Origin: Gymnorhina tibicen
Lineage: Eukaryota; Chordata; Aves; Passeriformes; Artamidae
Direction of reading: 5' to 3'
Length of the DNA: 64,000 nucleotides
NCBI GenBank assembly: GCA_013399875.1
Contig: VXAZ01007626.1
Location: 744,001-808,000 of the forward strand
Shown one piece after another: positions 52,142 to 64,000 of the stretch; within the stretch, counting starts at the first letter, position 1, and each line of letters starts with the position of its first letter. The notes below the pieces were generated by a model. The model worked only from the letters and a program-made list of their open reading frames with translations, was not told the origin of the DNA and ran no database searches. Both the position numbers and the translations under genes were made by a program.

Positions 52142-55100
52142 GGAATGCTCTAATATTTTGGAAGGATTTTTAGGCATTTGATATTATTCCCTCCTTTGTG
52201 TTCTCTTTAGATCCTTTCTGAGAAAGGACGTCTTGGAAATCAGTCATACCCCATGGATGTGTCTGGGAGCCAGGTGAAACTCTGTCTTACAGGTTGACCC
52301 ATTATCCTTCTTGCTGAGGCACTTCTGGTTCCCTGGGGTTAAATTTCATTTTGAGCTAAATGGATGCAATTTGAGTAGGTTGTAAACTGCATTCTGTTTT
52401 CCTTGCTTGTCTACAGCAGTCAAACAGGAATGATAGTCTGCTTCCTGATAGCTGCTGTTGGGAGACCTATAGGGACTTGCAGCTCTGCAAAGTATTGTAT
52501 TTCTCCTGATGATGTCCCCAACTGGATGGAGGAATACCTCATACCCCCCTGGCATGAGACAGTCTGGAGGAGGAATATTTTGAATTTTTGTAGATAATTT
52601 TTTGCCTCTGTGTTGGCAAAGCAAACCATATGAATACCAGAAAGCTTAATAAGGTGTACTCATGCCCTTAAGATCTGCTTAAATGGGAATAAAATGAAAT
52701 GCTTATTTTAGTAGCTACCAGTAAGAGGAACATCTTTTGAAGATGTTTGAAAGTGAATTGAGAAATTAGTTCACAAAATGTTTTCCGTTTAACTTTTATG
52801 TGAGCAGTGATTAACAGTTGATGAGACTAAGCTGAAACTCATCTGTTTTGCCTTGTTTCCTCTCTCTCAGAAAAGACCTGGCAGAAGAGGCAGGCTTTAA
52901 ACTCAGACAAACATGTCAGTGGCTTCTTAGCCTTTGGGTGAATTGTTCTAGAAAAAAACCCAAACCCAAACCAGTTTGACCGGAGGGAGGGGGAAGTGCT
53001 GTGTTGCAGGAAGCAGCTGTGACAATCACTGTTTCTGGCTCTCATGGAATGTCCCAGCCACTCTAAAGTCATGTCTCAGGATCTTTTGTGACCTTGGTAT
53101 CTTGCAAGCTGCTGCTGATTTTTTTAACCTGCAAAGAGGATGGGGGAGTGACACGCTTTTGCTGTCAGGACTGGCAGTGCTTGGACATTTTGTTCTCTTG
53201 TCTGGGAAGACAATGGCTGCTAACCTTTCCTGTGCTGTTGCTTAGCTGCTCTGCACGAAGGGGAATAGGAAGACTTTTATCCTCTCCCTCCTCATTCTTC
53301 TCATCATAGTATTTTTAGTACCTTCAAGTAGTTACAGATTGATTGATCTTTATCTCTCTCTCACCCTCATTGCAGCCCTGGTCTACAAAGGTCTTCTCAA
53401 GGAAGAAAAATTGCCCTTTTTTTCTCTTCATATTCAATTATTGGTCTCTGTGAACAGAGAACCAAATGAAAATTAGTGTTACTTACTTGCTGCAATAACA
53501 CTGATCCTGAAGGCAGTTAACACAATATTTCTGCTAGACTGGCTTAAAGGTATGTGGCATTGTATGAGAGAACTATGTTGGACACTGACATTTATGCAGC
53601 AGCCAGTGAGGGCCCTAGGCTGTTGTTACTGCCTATCCTGAGTTTTGAGCCCATGATTGGGTTTTAATGGAACTAACCTCATGCTGTGAAATGAGGCTGC
53701 GGAAATATTTTAGATCTGAGTATGGAGACTGTAGTTGTGTAGATGTTTTTTGGATCAAGATGAAAGAGAAGAGTAGTTTGGTACTGTCACCTGTTACTGG
53801 ATGTTGGTTCTCCAAGGCACTGCTTGACTGAGCTCTTGTGCAAAGTCAGGGTTATGCCTGAGTGGGGGTGAAAGCCAAGGAACGTTGTCAGAAAATATTG
53901 TGACACCCTGGGGACTCTGCGTGTGCACAACTTAAAATGGGGTGGATATGCGTGAAGCTCTTAATCTGAAATACTTCTGTTATGCTGCTTTGCTGATGAG
54001 CTCATTAACGCACAGGCACCAAACCAGAGACAAGGGGGAGCACTGAACTTTTGCAATTATCTTTGAGGAAAAAAATGGCAAATAGAACTGGGGCAATTCT
54101 CTTTTACCCTGTTTTCAGTGAGAGGAATGTAGGAGGAAATGCACATTTTTCAAGGAGAACAAAAGAATAGAGGTGATAAGGGTACAAAAATAACTGAGAG
54201 AGAGAGAGAGAATAAAAAGGTTGACCTTGCCTGGAAAGTCCGGGGCAGGGCAACAGGAAGAGACAAGCAAGTTGACAGAGCAGCATGGCTGCTTCGCTTT
54301 ACCCTCTGACCTGGTGGGTCTGAACATGAATGAGGTGGGAAGCCTTCAAGAGACTGCAATCTTCTCAGAGAATCCTGGGCTACCATCAGAAGGGAACTGA
54401 CACAAGACCAAATTTAGTTCCAAGAGGCCCAAAAAATGAGAGAAGAGAATACACAAGGAGTGTATTTTCTTTCTTTTTGACCTGTATTTCTCATGTTAAC
54501 TAAAAAGCAGTGTTAGTTATGGAACTAATGAGTAGAGTTAGCTTGAGTAAATACTTGAAACATAACTCTAGGCTTTAATTGCTGCGCAGTGTACCTAGAT
54601 AATAGAGTATAACAACTGCTAGATTGGAGAGGCAGCACTTGTCTTGCAGGGTCAAGGCTGTTGGGCTTCACTTCCTGCCTCCCCAGTATGAAGAAGAAAA
54701 GTGAACACAGTCTGCCAAGACATGGAGTAGCTAAAGGGGTCCAAACATTGCAGTCTGACTCATCCTGCATTACTGGCTAGGGTCAATTAAAATGTCTCAG
54801 GTTTTGTTGTTTAGGGAAAAAGAAAAACAACCCTGAGTACAAAACAGTTAAAAGTTTATTAAAATAATATTTTCAAAAGCCTTCATGAGAAACTATGTGC
54901 CTATCAAAATGAAGGGAGTAAAATACAAGTTCTCCAAGCCAACTGTATGTTTTCAAGCTCAGTCAAGTAATTCCGCATTTTCTGTGTTCAAGATGTCTCT
55001 TTGACTGGGCTGAAGCTCTTTGAATTTTTTCAGATAAATGGTAATTTGATAAGTATTGTCATAAACTAGCAGCAGAGCATATTTGACAGTGGAGCTGTTT

Positions 55101-57149
55101 TATGCTGGAAGCAGATTGGCTTGGAAAATGTGAGTTGATTTAAGCTTGCCGTCAGCAGTTAAGAGGTTTTTGCAAAGGAGCTTTGTCAGGAAAGTTCCTT
55201 CATTCTTAAATGAAATGTCTTGTCAAAAATAAAAAAAGAGAGTTCTGTGAAAGAGGAAAGGTTTTTCAGAAAGAAAAAATCTCCTGGTTATAATATTGGA
55301 ACAGGAATCTGAAAGATGGGTTGTATTTCCAATTCTGCAACTGACTTTGTATGTGGTCTTGGACAGATCACAAGTGCCTTCTTGTTCAGAACTATCCATA
55401 AAATCTGAGCAGTTTTACTTTTGGTTAGTTGTTTAAGAGCAGTAGACCTGTGCTATTCAGTGCTTTAAAACTGGGTGATTGACCCTGGGTGTCATGTGTG
55501 AAGTAGTTAGGAGACAAGTTCATTAACACTTAAAGAAAATACATAGGCCTAATTCTCTGCTTGTTTTCCTGATATGAAATGCAAACAAGTGCTGACTTGT
55601 AGCTAGAACTAGCAATTTGTGGGGAATTCCAGGAGCGGAAAAGAGAGGCTGAAGTTGGTGACTAGGTACAAACTTCTACAAAATTTGTATTGTAGAAGCT
55701 CTAATATGTTTCATTTTAATCTCTAACAGTGTTACATTTTACTAGAAAAGATTGTGCAATTAGAAAGACTATATGGGTCCAGCCTAAACATTCTGCCATT
55801 TTGTTCTTGCTCTAATGACTGTTCTTGGGGTCTTTTATTAAGTGATAATATGTGGAGGCAAGTCCAAGATTTCACTTATCAGGAAGCTTCTCAGTTTCAA
55901 AAGAACCAAGGGTTAGAAGAGCACAGAACTGGCTTGTAATCCCTCAATTTTTCTTGCATGTGGGAATAGATTGCTGCAGCCCTTACGAAGGGATAGATGT
56001 GACTGAAGTATCAAATGAACTTGATGTTATTAATGACCTCCATGGAAAAGCTTTGCTGCATTACCATCTGTTAGCCCATTGCTGCCAAAATGGTACAATA
56101 CTGGCGTGGCTGAATGTAAGGAGGCAGTACATCCAGAATTTTGTTACAGCATGCAGAGGCTGGTAGCACACTGACATTGGGAGTGACCCAGCTGGGGTGT
56201 ATTACTTTGTAGACTAGTATAGCTTTAATACTGAAGTGTTATCAATATCAGACTGGCCTAAATAAGAAGTAGTAAGATTTACAGGAATTACTGAAGTGTC
56301 CCAGTTCCAGAGGTACTTACACCTTTGCTAATGCAACTGATGAAGTAAGTAGAAAAGTAAATGTTAATCCAGAGAATTAAACAAACATAATTCAGTATCT
56401 TTCTTCAGCACTGAAAATGAAGGAGTAGAAAATGTACAAGATTCACAACGCTAGTGCTAACAAGTACTCTAAGTTTTTTGTTAAATAAAATTCATTGCCC
56501 TATAATCTAAATATGATTTTTATTTTCCCTCTTGGCTGAAGACTTGCTTTCCTAATTTATTTTTTAAATGAGATTCTGTTAACTTAAACTCTTCGTTGTC
56601 TATTGAAGAGAATGATACTTCAGAGCAGAAACTAGTTTAGGTAGCCTGTCCCTCCTTCTATGGGAGAAACTTCTTGTGTATGGATAGGACGGGGTGTGGT
56701 CACCTGAAAATTCACCCCTGGCATCCCAGGAGTTACTCCAGTGGGTTACTGTCAAAGACACAAAATATTTTACTTACTTTTTTTTCAGTATGGAACCAGT
56801 GGAGAGAGCAGGCAGTTGGAGCAACATGTTGTTTTGACAAGTGGGAAACAACCAAATTTGCTGTCACCTTGAGTCATCATTGTTCCACGGTTCATAGGTA
56901 ACATGTGAATTGACATTAGAGCTATAGATGGTGGTGTGGTCTTTTGGCTAGCCATAGATGATAACAGCAGTTTTTCATTAAAGCCATTCATCATGTTCAT
57001 GACAGTAAACCTCAGGGAAACTACTCCCATTTGCCTTCTACTCTCTCAGCCTGTAGTGACTCCATGTAAGGCACTTATCCTCTGGATGCCCTCATCGATT
57101 GTTTAATTGCCGGTAGGCAATGGGCATAAATTAATACAAATGAGATTCC
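52142..57149. other. Non-coding unique sequence, no confirmed gene
   Basis: Contains a (GA)8 run at 54196-54211 and a small A/C-rich patch at about 52952-52975 (AAAAAAACCCAAACCC type). Several overlapping 60-104 codon frames have no family resemblance. A 63-nt splice-bounded segment is listed separately. Confidence 0.55.
52211..52273 (+). other. Candidate mini-exon (63 nt), unidentified
   Basis: A good pyrimidine tract and acceptor (CCTCCTTTGTGTTCTCTTTAG) precede an open 63-nt segment that starts ILSEKGRLGNQSYPMDV. The donor is CAG|GTGAAA. A second possible donor follows at ACAG|GTTGAC (52293). At 63 nt the frame would be kept on skipping. No family resemblance; chance is a real alternative. 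Confidence 0.13.
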
Positions 57150-57375
57150 ATCTGATGCAAGAAAACAATTTTTTGCCGTGAGGCTGGTGAAAATTGGAAC
57201 AGGTTGCCCAGAGAATTTGTGGTGTCTCCGTTTATGGAGACATTTAAAACCCAGCCATGTCCATGTCCATGTCCATGTTCCTGGACAACCTTCTCTAGCT
57301 GAGCCTGCTTGAGCAGCGGAGTTGTACTCGATGACCTTGAGGTTCCTTCTGATGTTCCTTCTGTGATTCTGTTTC
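57150..57375 (+). mobile_element. CR1 LINE 3' end with internal hexamer expansion
   Basis: Plus-strand CR1 matches: AGAAAACAATTTTTTGCCGT, GGAACAGGTTGCCCAGAGAA, GTGTCTCCGTTTATGGAGAC, CTCGATGACCTTGAGGTTCC and the tail TTCTGTGATTCTG. Four exact CCATGT units (57255-57278) replace part of the region where the family has an AACCTGCCTGGACATGTTC-like block. A slip expansion of CCATGT is likely. The copy is 5' truncated and non-coding. Confidence 0.88.
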
Positions 57376-57875
57376 CAACACAACTGCATCCTTGAGATGA
57401 GAACTGCATGCAGTATAAAAGAAGTGAGCATACAGGGATGTTACACTGTGGAAGAATAACCTCCTATGACTTCCTTTCACTGCCGTTTTCTCTCCTGCCA
57501 GGCTTTTTGTCTGCTCAGTTGGTTCTCTGAACTTTTGAAGTTCCTTGCCATCAGCATAGCATTTGACTGCTTGCAAGTGTTTAGCAGCATTCACAAACTG
57601 ACGTTTAGCTGTTCATTTCCCTCTCCATGTCGCTGGTGAAAATGTGGAGTAGAAAAAGTCTCAACTCTGATTCCCCAAAGACTCCACTGCGTACTCCTCT
57701 TCATCCTGAAAAGTGATTGTTAGGTTTGAAGGCTCATAGAATCATTTATGAAAGAGCCTTTATTATCCAGTCATACTCTTTCTGGAAATCACTCTTCAGT
57801 TGTCCCCATGATGCTCTTTAGAGCCCTTTTTGGACTCCTTTTACAGTCCTGTAGCAAAGAAGCTTTTTGTTTTTA
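57376..57875. other. Non-coding stretch between two CR1 pieces
   Basis: No gene seen. CTCATAGAATCATTTATG near 57732-57749 resembles a minus-strand CR1 tail and could be the 3' end of the reverse-transcriptase remnant that follows. The sequence between is too diverged to say. Confidence 0.45.
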
Positions 57876-58260
57876 TCATCTACAAACTTTAGCCAGAAGT
57901 TCCGCAGTTCCACACTTGAGTTTCCCCAGCGCTCTCAGGTGAATGCCATCCACTCCTGGTGGTGCAATAACCTCCAATTTGTCTGTTTGATCTAATACTG
58001 CCTGTGTCCTTGCCTTAAAATGATACTGCTTCTCTGAGCTCTCTGCTGTGATGAATGCATGGAGGTGTGGGATCTCTCCAACACCTTCTGTAGTAACAAC
58101 TGAACAAAAGAGTGCATTGAGCTTCTTGGCCTCATCATTCCTGAGTGCCTGTTTTGTAACATATTCATCAAGAAGTCCTTCCAGCTTCCTTGCTGGCTTT
58201 CTAGGGTAGTTAAGATATATTTTGGTGGCTAGTATTGAGTATATGGAAGGCACTCCTTAA
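57876..58260 (-). pseudogene. Old CR1-like reverse transcriptase fragment, open for 125 codons
   Basis: The minus-strand translation aligns by eye with the region just before and at the start of the LINE (CR1/L3-like clade) reverse transcriptase. YPRKPARKLEGLLDE and LRNDEAKKLNALFCSVVT correspond to the family's NSKR...VGPLL and EKAEVLNAFFASVF pattern. APPGVDGIHLRALGKLK (about residues 98-113) corresponds to the conserved GPDGIHPRVL...L block. The Pro after IH has become Leu. The catalytic palm motif with its aspartates lies downstream in the family and is not present. It stays open for 375 nt although the sequence is clearly old. There is no promoter, neighbouring exon or start codon context to suggest a live gene. 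Confidence 0.7.
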
Positions 58261-61200
58261 ATTCTTTTTCAGTCCCTCTGTTTTCTATGGTATTTCACAG
58301 ACCTTTCTGTTCTTCTACTTTGGACAGTGTATTTTTTTACATTGTACCTTAATTTGAAATTATGCCCTACAAAAATCTCTTGTTTATCGTTAGAGTCATG
58401 GACAGTAAGGTTTGTTGCAATCCTGGACCGCTCAGAATCAGACGAGACCCTTTTTGGCATCTCCCCAACACATACTTTTCTTATTATTGCCTTTGATTTC
58501 AGTAGGTAAAGTGCCAGTGCTCAGTGTGCCACTTGGGTGCAGCATGTCTGTGCTGGCTCTGGAATGAACAGCTGTTACTGTTGTGGTTGGTTACAAAATG
58601 AGCTTGTTATAACAAAATGGCTCACTGCAGTTATGTTCACAGCATACAATGAGAGATGAATCCCTGGGAGCTGGGAAGCAGAGAAAATCTGAGAACAGAG
58701 GGTTGAAAAGTATTTCAGATCAATTTTGTGTAAGTCCTGGACATCAAGTTCATACATCACACCTGTCTTTCACTCTCTTTAGTTTCATGGGCCCAAGTGG
58801 GCTGAAAACACCACCTTTTTGTGCTTTTGGAGTCTTTTGCGCTTCAACAGGTCAACAGTGATGGTTCTGTAATAAAACATAGGGTCAGCATATATGAAGA
58901 ATCATTAAGTGTCCAAATCCTGACTTTTTGATGGAGCCTTCTAGATTTTACCTGCAGTGACGAACCCTGACTTCCCTAGTGTCACAACTGAGAATGTATG
59001 AAGCAAAGTTGAAACCCCTGATATTCTATGATAAAAAGAAATGTAAATTACTTGGATCAGGATCTGTGTCAGAAGAGAGCTGTGATAAAATGAAAGCTGG
59101 TTTTTAAGCAGAATAGCTGTTGACCAAATGGAGGCATCCAGTTTGCCTTCAGTTGTTTATACTTCCCAAGTCTTTTTTCTCTGTGTTGTGTTACTTAAAA
59201 AACTTACATGTCTACCACTTAGTGTATACACAGAAGAGAACACTATTTTAAATAGAAATGTTGAGAGTAAAAAACATGTTGGCTCCAGAGACAGAACAGA
59301 TCAGTCTTTCTGCAGGAAGTAATTCGGCTGGTGTGAGTAGACTGACTCCTTCCTTCACAAGATATATGAGGACCTAACCTTTTTAGGAGAAGTAAACACT
59401 GTTGGATGCTTATCATGACTGCTTACCATCTCCAGGTGTTCTTGAGGAAATAAAGGATCAAACTAAAGTGTGGTTTGGGTCTGGGTTTGGGTTTGATTCT
59501 GACTTTGTGTGGTGACTAGCAAACTTGTCCAAGTTTTGTTGGCCACTCTTGCTATTTGATGGGATTTTGCAAACCTCCTCAGTTTCAATGAACAGTTTTT
59601 AAAGAAACCTTATCAGGTGCTGTTTGTTGTAGCCCATTCAGATACTCTTCAGTGTCTGAAGCGTGTGTATGCCAAGTGTGGCTTATTTTGGAGTAGCGCT
59701 CGACGACAGCAACTTTGTGTACTGATTGATTAAGCACCAGCCATCTGAGTCCACCTGAGCTAAATTTCTTTCCATGTTATTTTCTTGAGGAGCTAATGAG
59801 CGGACGGATTCTTCTGGCATCTTTTCCAGAAAAAAAAATGGCACTTTCAGCCCCTCTTTCTAGGATCATGTAGCCTGTGAGAGATGGGGAGTGGGCTGGA
59901 GAAGCTTAAAAACTTGTTTGGAATTTGAAATCCACTGTGGGCCACAGGGCAGAGGGTTAATTGTGGTCTTTTTTAAATCTGCCATGTGTGCATACATTTC
60001 AGAATAAAGTCTGCATTTCTCTTGGACATGAAATTGGGGAAGCAGCTTTTATCAGACCTTACATCTGTTGGTGCCCCAGGATATACAGACAGTAACTACT
60101 GCCAGGAAACCCAGAATGTGACAAAATACTGGCAAACTATGTTTTATCCGATTTGTTTGTTTGACACTGTGGTAGGAGTATCAATTAGCAGAACAACTGT
60201 ATTCTAGCCAAATGAAGGAGAAATTATGGTAAGCCAATGCTTGCAACTCTCTTTGCTCGTTTGAATGTGTGTGCCCGGCAGTAAGGTGGTACATCTCTTT
60301 AGTACGTAACATTTTAGATCCTTGTTTGTTCCTTACAGCATGAGGAAGTCACATTTCTCCCAAAATAGTGGATGGGAAAAATCCTCAGGGCTGTTGATAC
60401 ATAACTGTCAAGCATTGCATAGCTCCTGGTTATTTCTGAAGAACTTGGAAACAGTGACAAAGCTGCTTTACAAAAAAGTAGAACCCTTCACTGCAAATAT
60501 GTCGCCCCTCAAAAGGAGTCTTTTCCTGTAAATCCTCTTCTTCATTACCCTGCATAGGTGGTGTGAGGGGTGGTTAGAGGGAAGGGGGCAGACCTTTCAC
60601 CTGGGTGTGTCCAACTACAGTGTGCTTGTTTGCCCTGCAAGGAGATGTGAGGGTGGCTATCTGCACTCCAGCAATACAGTCCACGACTCAAGGACCCAGG
60701 ACAGTCTGGATGTCGGTGTGGTAGCTTCCAGAACTCATTTTATAGACATTGCTGTGTGTGAATGAAAAAGTAGCAGGGATTTGATTTCTTTTTTTATCAA
60801 GTGTTTGGAACTGTCTGTTTTAGAAACAAAAGCATTGCTAAGGATGTGGAAATACTACTTATGATTCAACTGAAAGAGCACAGATAGAATCAGATTGTGG
60901 GATGTGCATTGGGGCAGATAAAGGAGTGGGTTCTGGGCTTAAAACTTCTTATTCTGAAACAATAAAATAAAACTGCCTCCCAAATCCCCTTAGTTATCCT
61001 CTATTTACAACAGGTGGGGAATGTATGGAATGAAAATTTAATCTCGATTTTTTTTTCATGACATAATAAAATACCTCATAAACTTCTTTTATATTTGTTA
61101 CTCAAACACCAATTTTTGTACTTGCTTTTTGCCTGACAGTTTCCCCTGTCTGCAGTAATCCCCCAAGATTCCCCTATCTGCACTTCCTGGAATGAACAGA

Positions 61201-61307
61201 AGACTCTTTTCTACTTGTTGAGTGGTGTATTGGGATTAAAAGCCCCTAGAGAGAGCTTTGAAAAATGGGTGTTATTTTTCCCACACCTTTCCCCCTTTCT
61301 CCACCAG
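58261..61307. other. Non-coding unique sequence, no gene seen
   Basis: A minus-strand frame of 63 codons (58269-58460) lies just upstream, in reading direction, of the reverse-transcriptase remnant. It may or may not belong to the same old element. A GGTTTGGGTCTGGGTTTGGG run lies near 59470-59492. Nothing else is recognised. Confidence 0.5.
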
Positions 61308-61367
61308 GGACAAATACAGTCACCATTACTGCAAATCCTGCAGTCAGGTTTCTTGCATTTGGTGAAA
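61308..61367 (+). other. Best candidate exon in the window (60 nt), unidentified
   Basis: A long, strong pyrimidine tract ending CTCCACCAG is followed by 60 nt and the perfect donor GTGAAA|GTAAGT. The segment completes a split codon with GG, reads TNTVTITANPAVRFLAFGE and leaves one base of the next codon. The phase is therefore symmetrical (1-1) and the exon could be skipped without a frameshift, as in alternatively spliced cassettes of large extracellular or adhesion proteins. The alternating beta-strand-like TNTVTITA fits that idea, but I cannot name a gene. The opposite strand is also open here, so frame openness alone is weak evidence. The splice signals are the real support. Confidence 0.28.
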
Positions 61368-64000
61368 GTAAGTCTAAAGGAAACGGGCTGCTCATAGGTG
61401 TCGTATGTGTATCTGTTAGCTGTGACAACTCAGGGTTAGAAAAGCTTAATTATGGACAGCTATCAGATTGTCTTTCTCCCTCTGAGGCACATAGCGTTTT
61501 CCTTCCAAGAAGTAAAGAGTCAGAGTCATGCCCAAGTCTCTTAGCACTGCTAGTTTCCTCAGTCTTAAAATACAGAAGCAGCCATATTTTAAAATAATAA
61601 TAATTGTAGTGAAGTGCAAGAAGAAAGCACCAGCTAGTAGTTACACACCCGCAAAATAACATGGGTGTCACTTGCCAAAGAATGGCCTTGCAGTTCTTAG
61701 GGTCAGCCTATTCTTCTTGGGCTATTCATCCTCTGTCAGAACTGTTGTCATGGTTTATTCCTGGCTACCAGTGTTTTCAAAGGTACAATTTTACCAAAGG
61801 TATTATTTGCAGTTCATAAACAGCACTTCAGGAAAAAGTCTGACCTACTGCACCAGTATAGACTGACAGCGTGTATATTGTGGGTTTTGTGATGGGAACA
61901 GAGCAATGTGATCTGCCAAATTGGAAACCTTGGACGCTGACCCTTGGAACAGTTTACCATTCTCACAGCAGGAGAAGCAGTAAGCTCTGGAGAGTGTGTT
62001 TCCAGAAGGAGATGGAAGTTCATGGTGTTTTTATTTAGGAGTTTCAGGATGAGGAGTGGAGTAGCTGCAGTGGAGTAGAAGAACTTGGCTGAATAGTTAA
62101 AAAACAAAAAGCATGAAGGTTTAATGTATGTCTTGTCACTTTTCCTGTTAAGTGATAGTGAATAAGAGGATATCACCAACTTGGCAACAGCTTTTAAGTA
62201 ACACGTATTGCTGGTAATATATCCTACTCTGAGTATCCTCTCTGTGTTGCTTGAGAATCTGGATGACTTTAGGAGGAAACAGGCATTCAGAGGTTTCACA
62301 GCATATTTTAGGATGTGGTAATGTAAAACCAGATAAAAATCAATGAGTTGTGTAGGAAGGCAAACAGAGCAAAGAAAGACCTTTAGAAAAAATCAGCAGG
62401 AAAAAACCAGCACTAGTCATCTTTAAAAATGTGTCTATATACCTATGTTTTCCGTCTCTGTTTTGTCAAGGTCCCATTTACTGTGATAACTTCTCTCATG
62501 TGAATGGAAAAATCTGGAATTAATGATCATTTAAACATAAAATTAAGGTTCTTAGTCTCAAAGAAAAACCTAAATTGTCTGGCATCTGTCATTTGAAGAG
62601 GGAAAGCAAAGCATTACATTACTGAAAGAGTAAATCTTGGTTACTTAGACTCTCTTACCAAGTTTTTTATTGATTTATCCTTTCTTGATAGAGATTTAAT
62701 GGTAGTACTCTTTCCTATGTCAAAACTGGTGGGTATTTAATTGAATGAACTCTCCAGATAGTTTGCAGGCATGAATATACATGGACCATGCTCTTTTACA
62801 TAACAGGAATTTTAATCCTATATTGTCAAAACATAACTTAGATCAAAGCCCATTGAAAAAGCGTGGACAGATATGAAGCTTTTGCCTAAAGAAAAAAAAG
62901 AGGAGAGGAATAGATGGGAAGAGATTAAATTTGCTTGGAGCCAAAGCAATCACTCAGTGTACAAGTTTTGCTTCCCCAGTGGCTGGTCTAATTTACTTTT
63001 GCAAGAATCACATTTTCCTGTTTCATCTTGGAAGAAAAAAAGCAACATGGAAATTCAGTTTAGATAGCTGTTCAGAGTTTGAAAAAGCTATTCAGTCTAG
63101 ATCAGTCTGGAGAGCTAAGACCTGCTGTTGACAGATTCAGCTGTAGTGGGAGTGTCATTTATATCACAGGCAGGCTCATTCCGTTTTCTTGGAACCAGTT
63201 ATTCTGTAACTGATGTTAGTGAGAGGCATGATAGGCGTGCCTTCTGTGTCTTGTGGGAGTGAGAATCAGTCCTGGAAATGACTCCAGCATGTCAGGATAG
63301 TAGGTCCTGATACGAGGTTTGCAGCCCTGACTGGGCTGGGGGTATCACCTGATGCTACTTAGGTGTTCCTAGAGGTCTCTTTTGGGCCCCTCCTGTAGTG
63401 ACTGCAGGTCCCCTCCCTTCTGGGGTCAGGCAGTTAATACCCAGTCCCAACTCAGGCTCCTGTGGCACCCAGCCATTTGCTGTTTCCATCTCTGTTGCTC
63501 ACACTCTGCCACTCTGAAAGACTCCAGCTCTGTCAGCAAGGGACAGGCTTACAGCCTTACTGCTCAGGTCTGTTCTTGATGCCACAGTTTCCTTTCACGT
63601 TGGCTCTAAAGTGGCCTATGGTTTATTGGGCTGAAGGCAGGTTGGTAGTGCAGGAATGATGACAGCCAGCCTGGCTTGCATGGTCACAAGAAAAGCAAGA
63701 GTTCTGTTAAATGTCATTCCTACCATATGTTATGTGTTTTCAAATGTAAACGTGTTTGAACAATAGGATCCTTCTCAGAATGAGCATGAAAACTGCAAAC
63801 TGAGAGACAGCTGTTCTTTAGGCACTGTATTTCCTCATGATCAGTAAATAGAGATAATGATGATTGCTCTGTATGGACAAAACAATGCTCTAAGCAAGAC
63901 TGAAATTTCTTAACAAACCTGGAAGTTCTTAAAATTTTCTCATGGTAGGTTATACTAAAATCTTATAATTGTATGTGAGGGAACAGTCCCAATCAGTGCT
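61368..64000. other. Non-coding unique sequence, no gene seen
   Basis: The 161-codon minus-strand frame at 61814-62299 has a Ser/Leu/Lys-rich, featureless translation. I treat it as chance. No repeats of known family were found to the end of the window. Confidence 0.55.

Noticed and set aside
55852..56166. Plus-strand frame of 104 codons
   Set aside because: Internal Met only, no domain resemblance and no convincing splice sites around it.
58269..58460. Minus-strand 63-codon frame next to the reverse transcriptase remnant
   Set aside because: I could not align it with any part of a LINE protein, so it is not added to the remnant.
61814..62299. Open frame of 161 codons, minus strand
   Set aside because: Featureless Ser/Leu/Lys-rich translation without recognisable motif or supporting context.

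Overview
The window looks like ordinary non-coding nuclear DNA from a bird. It is AT-rich and CpG-poor, and its recognisable interspersed repeats are CR1 LINE fragments with the avian-type 3' tail (ATTCTATGATTCT-like), plus retroviral LTR remnants. I see no SINE families of mammalian type, no operon structure and no bacterial signals. The LTR types fit a neoavian, possibly passerine, bird. That last step rests on memory of repeat families and is weak.

Layout. 0-9.3 kb: unique sequence with one minus-strand CR1 fragment (3383-4000). 9.3-17.4 kb: unique sequence with a TA/CA microsatellite, two T/G-rich tracts (one with a G-quadruplex motif) and a strong candidate conserved non-coding element (13690-14200). 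17.4-20.7 kb: the most repeat-dense part. It holds a minus-strand LTR remnant (17457-17975), two short CR1 pieces in opposite orientations, a GC-rich island of unknown origin (19152-20176) and a second LTR-like block (20177-20692). 20.7-28.6 kb: unique. 28.6-29.6 kb: a plus-strand CR1 that has lost most of its reverse transcriptase. 29.6-48.3 kb: unique, with two small CR1 3' ends. 48.3-48.7 kb: a solo LTR with inverted ends. 48.7-57.1 kb: unique, with A/C-rich tracts. 57.1-58.3 kb: a CR1 3' end next to an old minus-strand reverse-transcriptase remnant that still reads open for 125 codons. 58.3-64 kb: unique, with the best-looking splice-flanked mini-exon (61308-61367).

No protein-coding gene can be named. 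The open frames are short, and apart from the CR1 pieces none resembles a protein family I know. The simplest reading is that the window lies inside a large intron or an intergenic region. A few splice-site-bounded open segments are recorded as candidate exons at low confidence. No tRNA, rRNA, snRNA, CRISPR array or CpG-island promoter was seen. I found no new biological system. The points most worth checking are the 60-nt exon candidate, the GC-rich island beside an LTR, the open reverse-transcriptase remnant and the putative conserved element.
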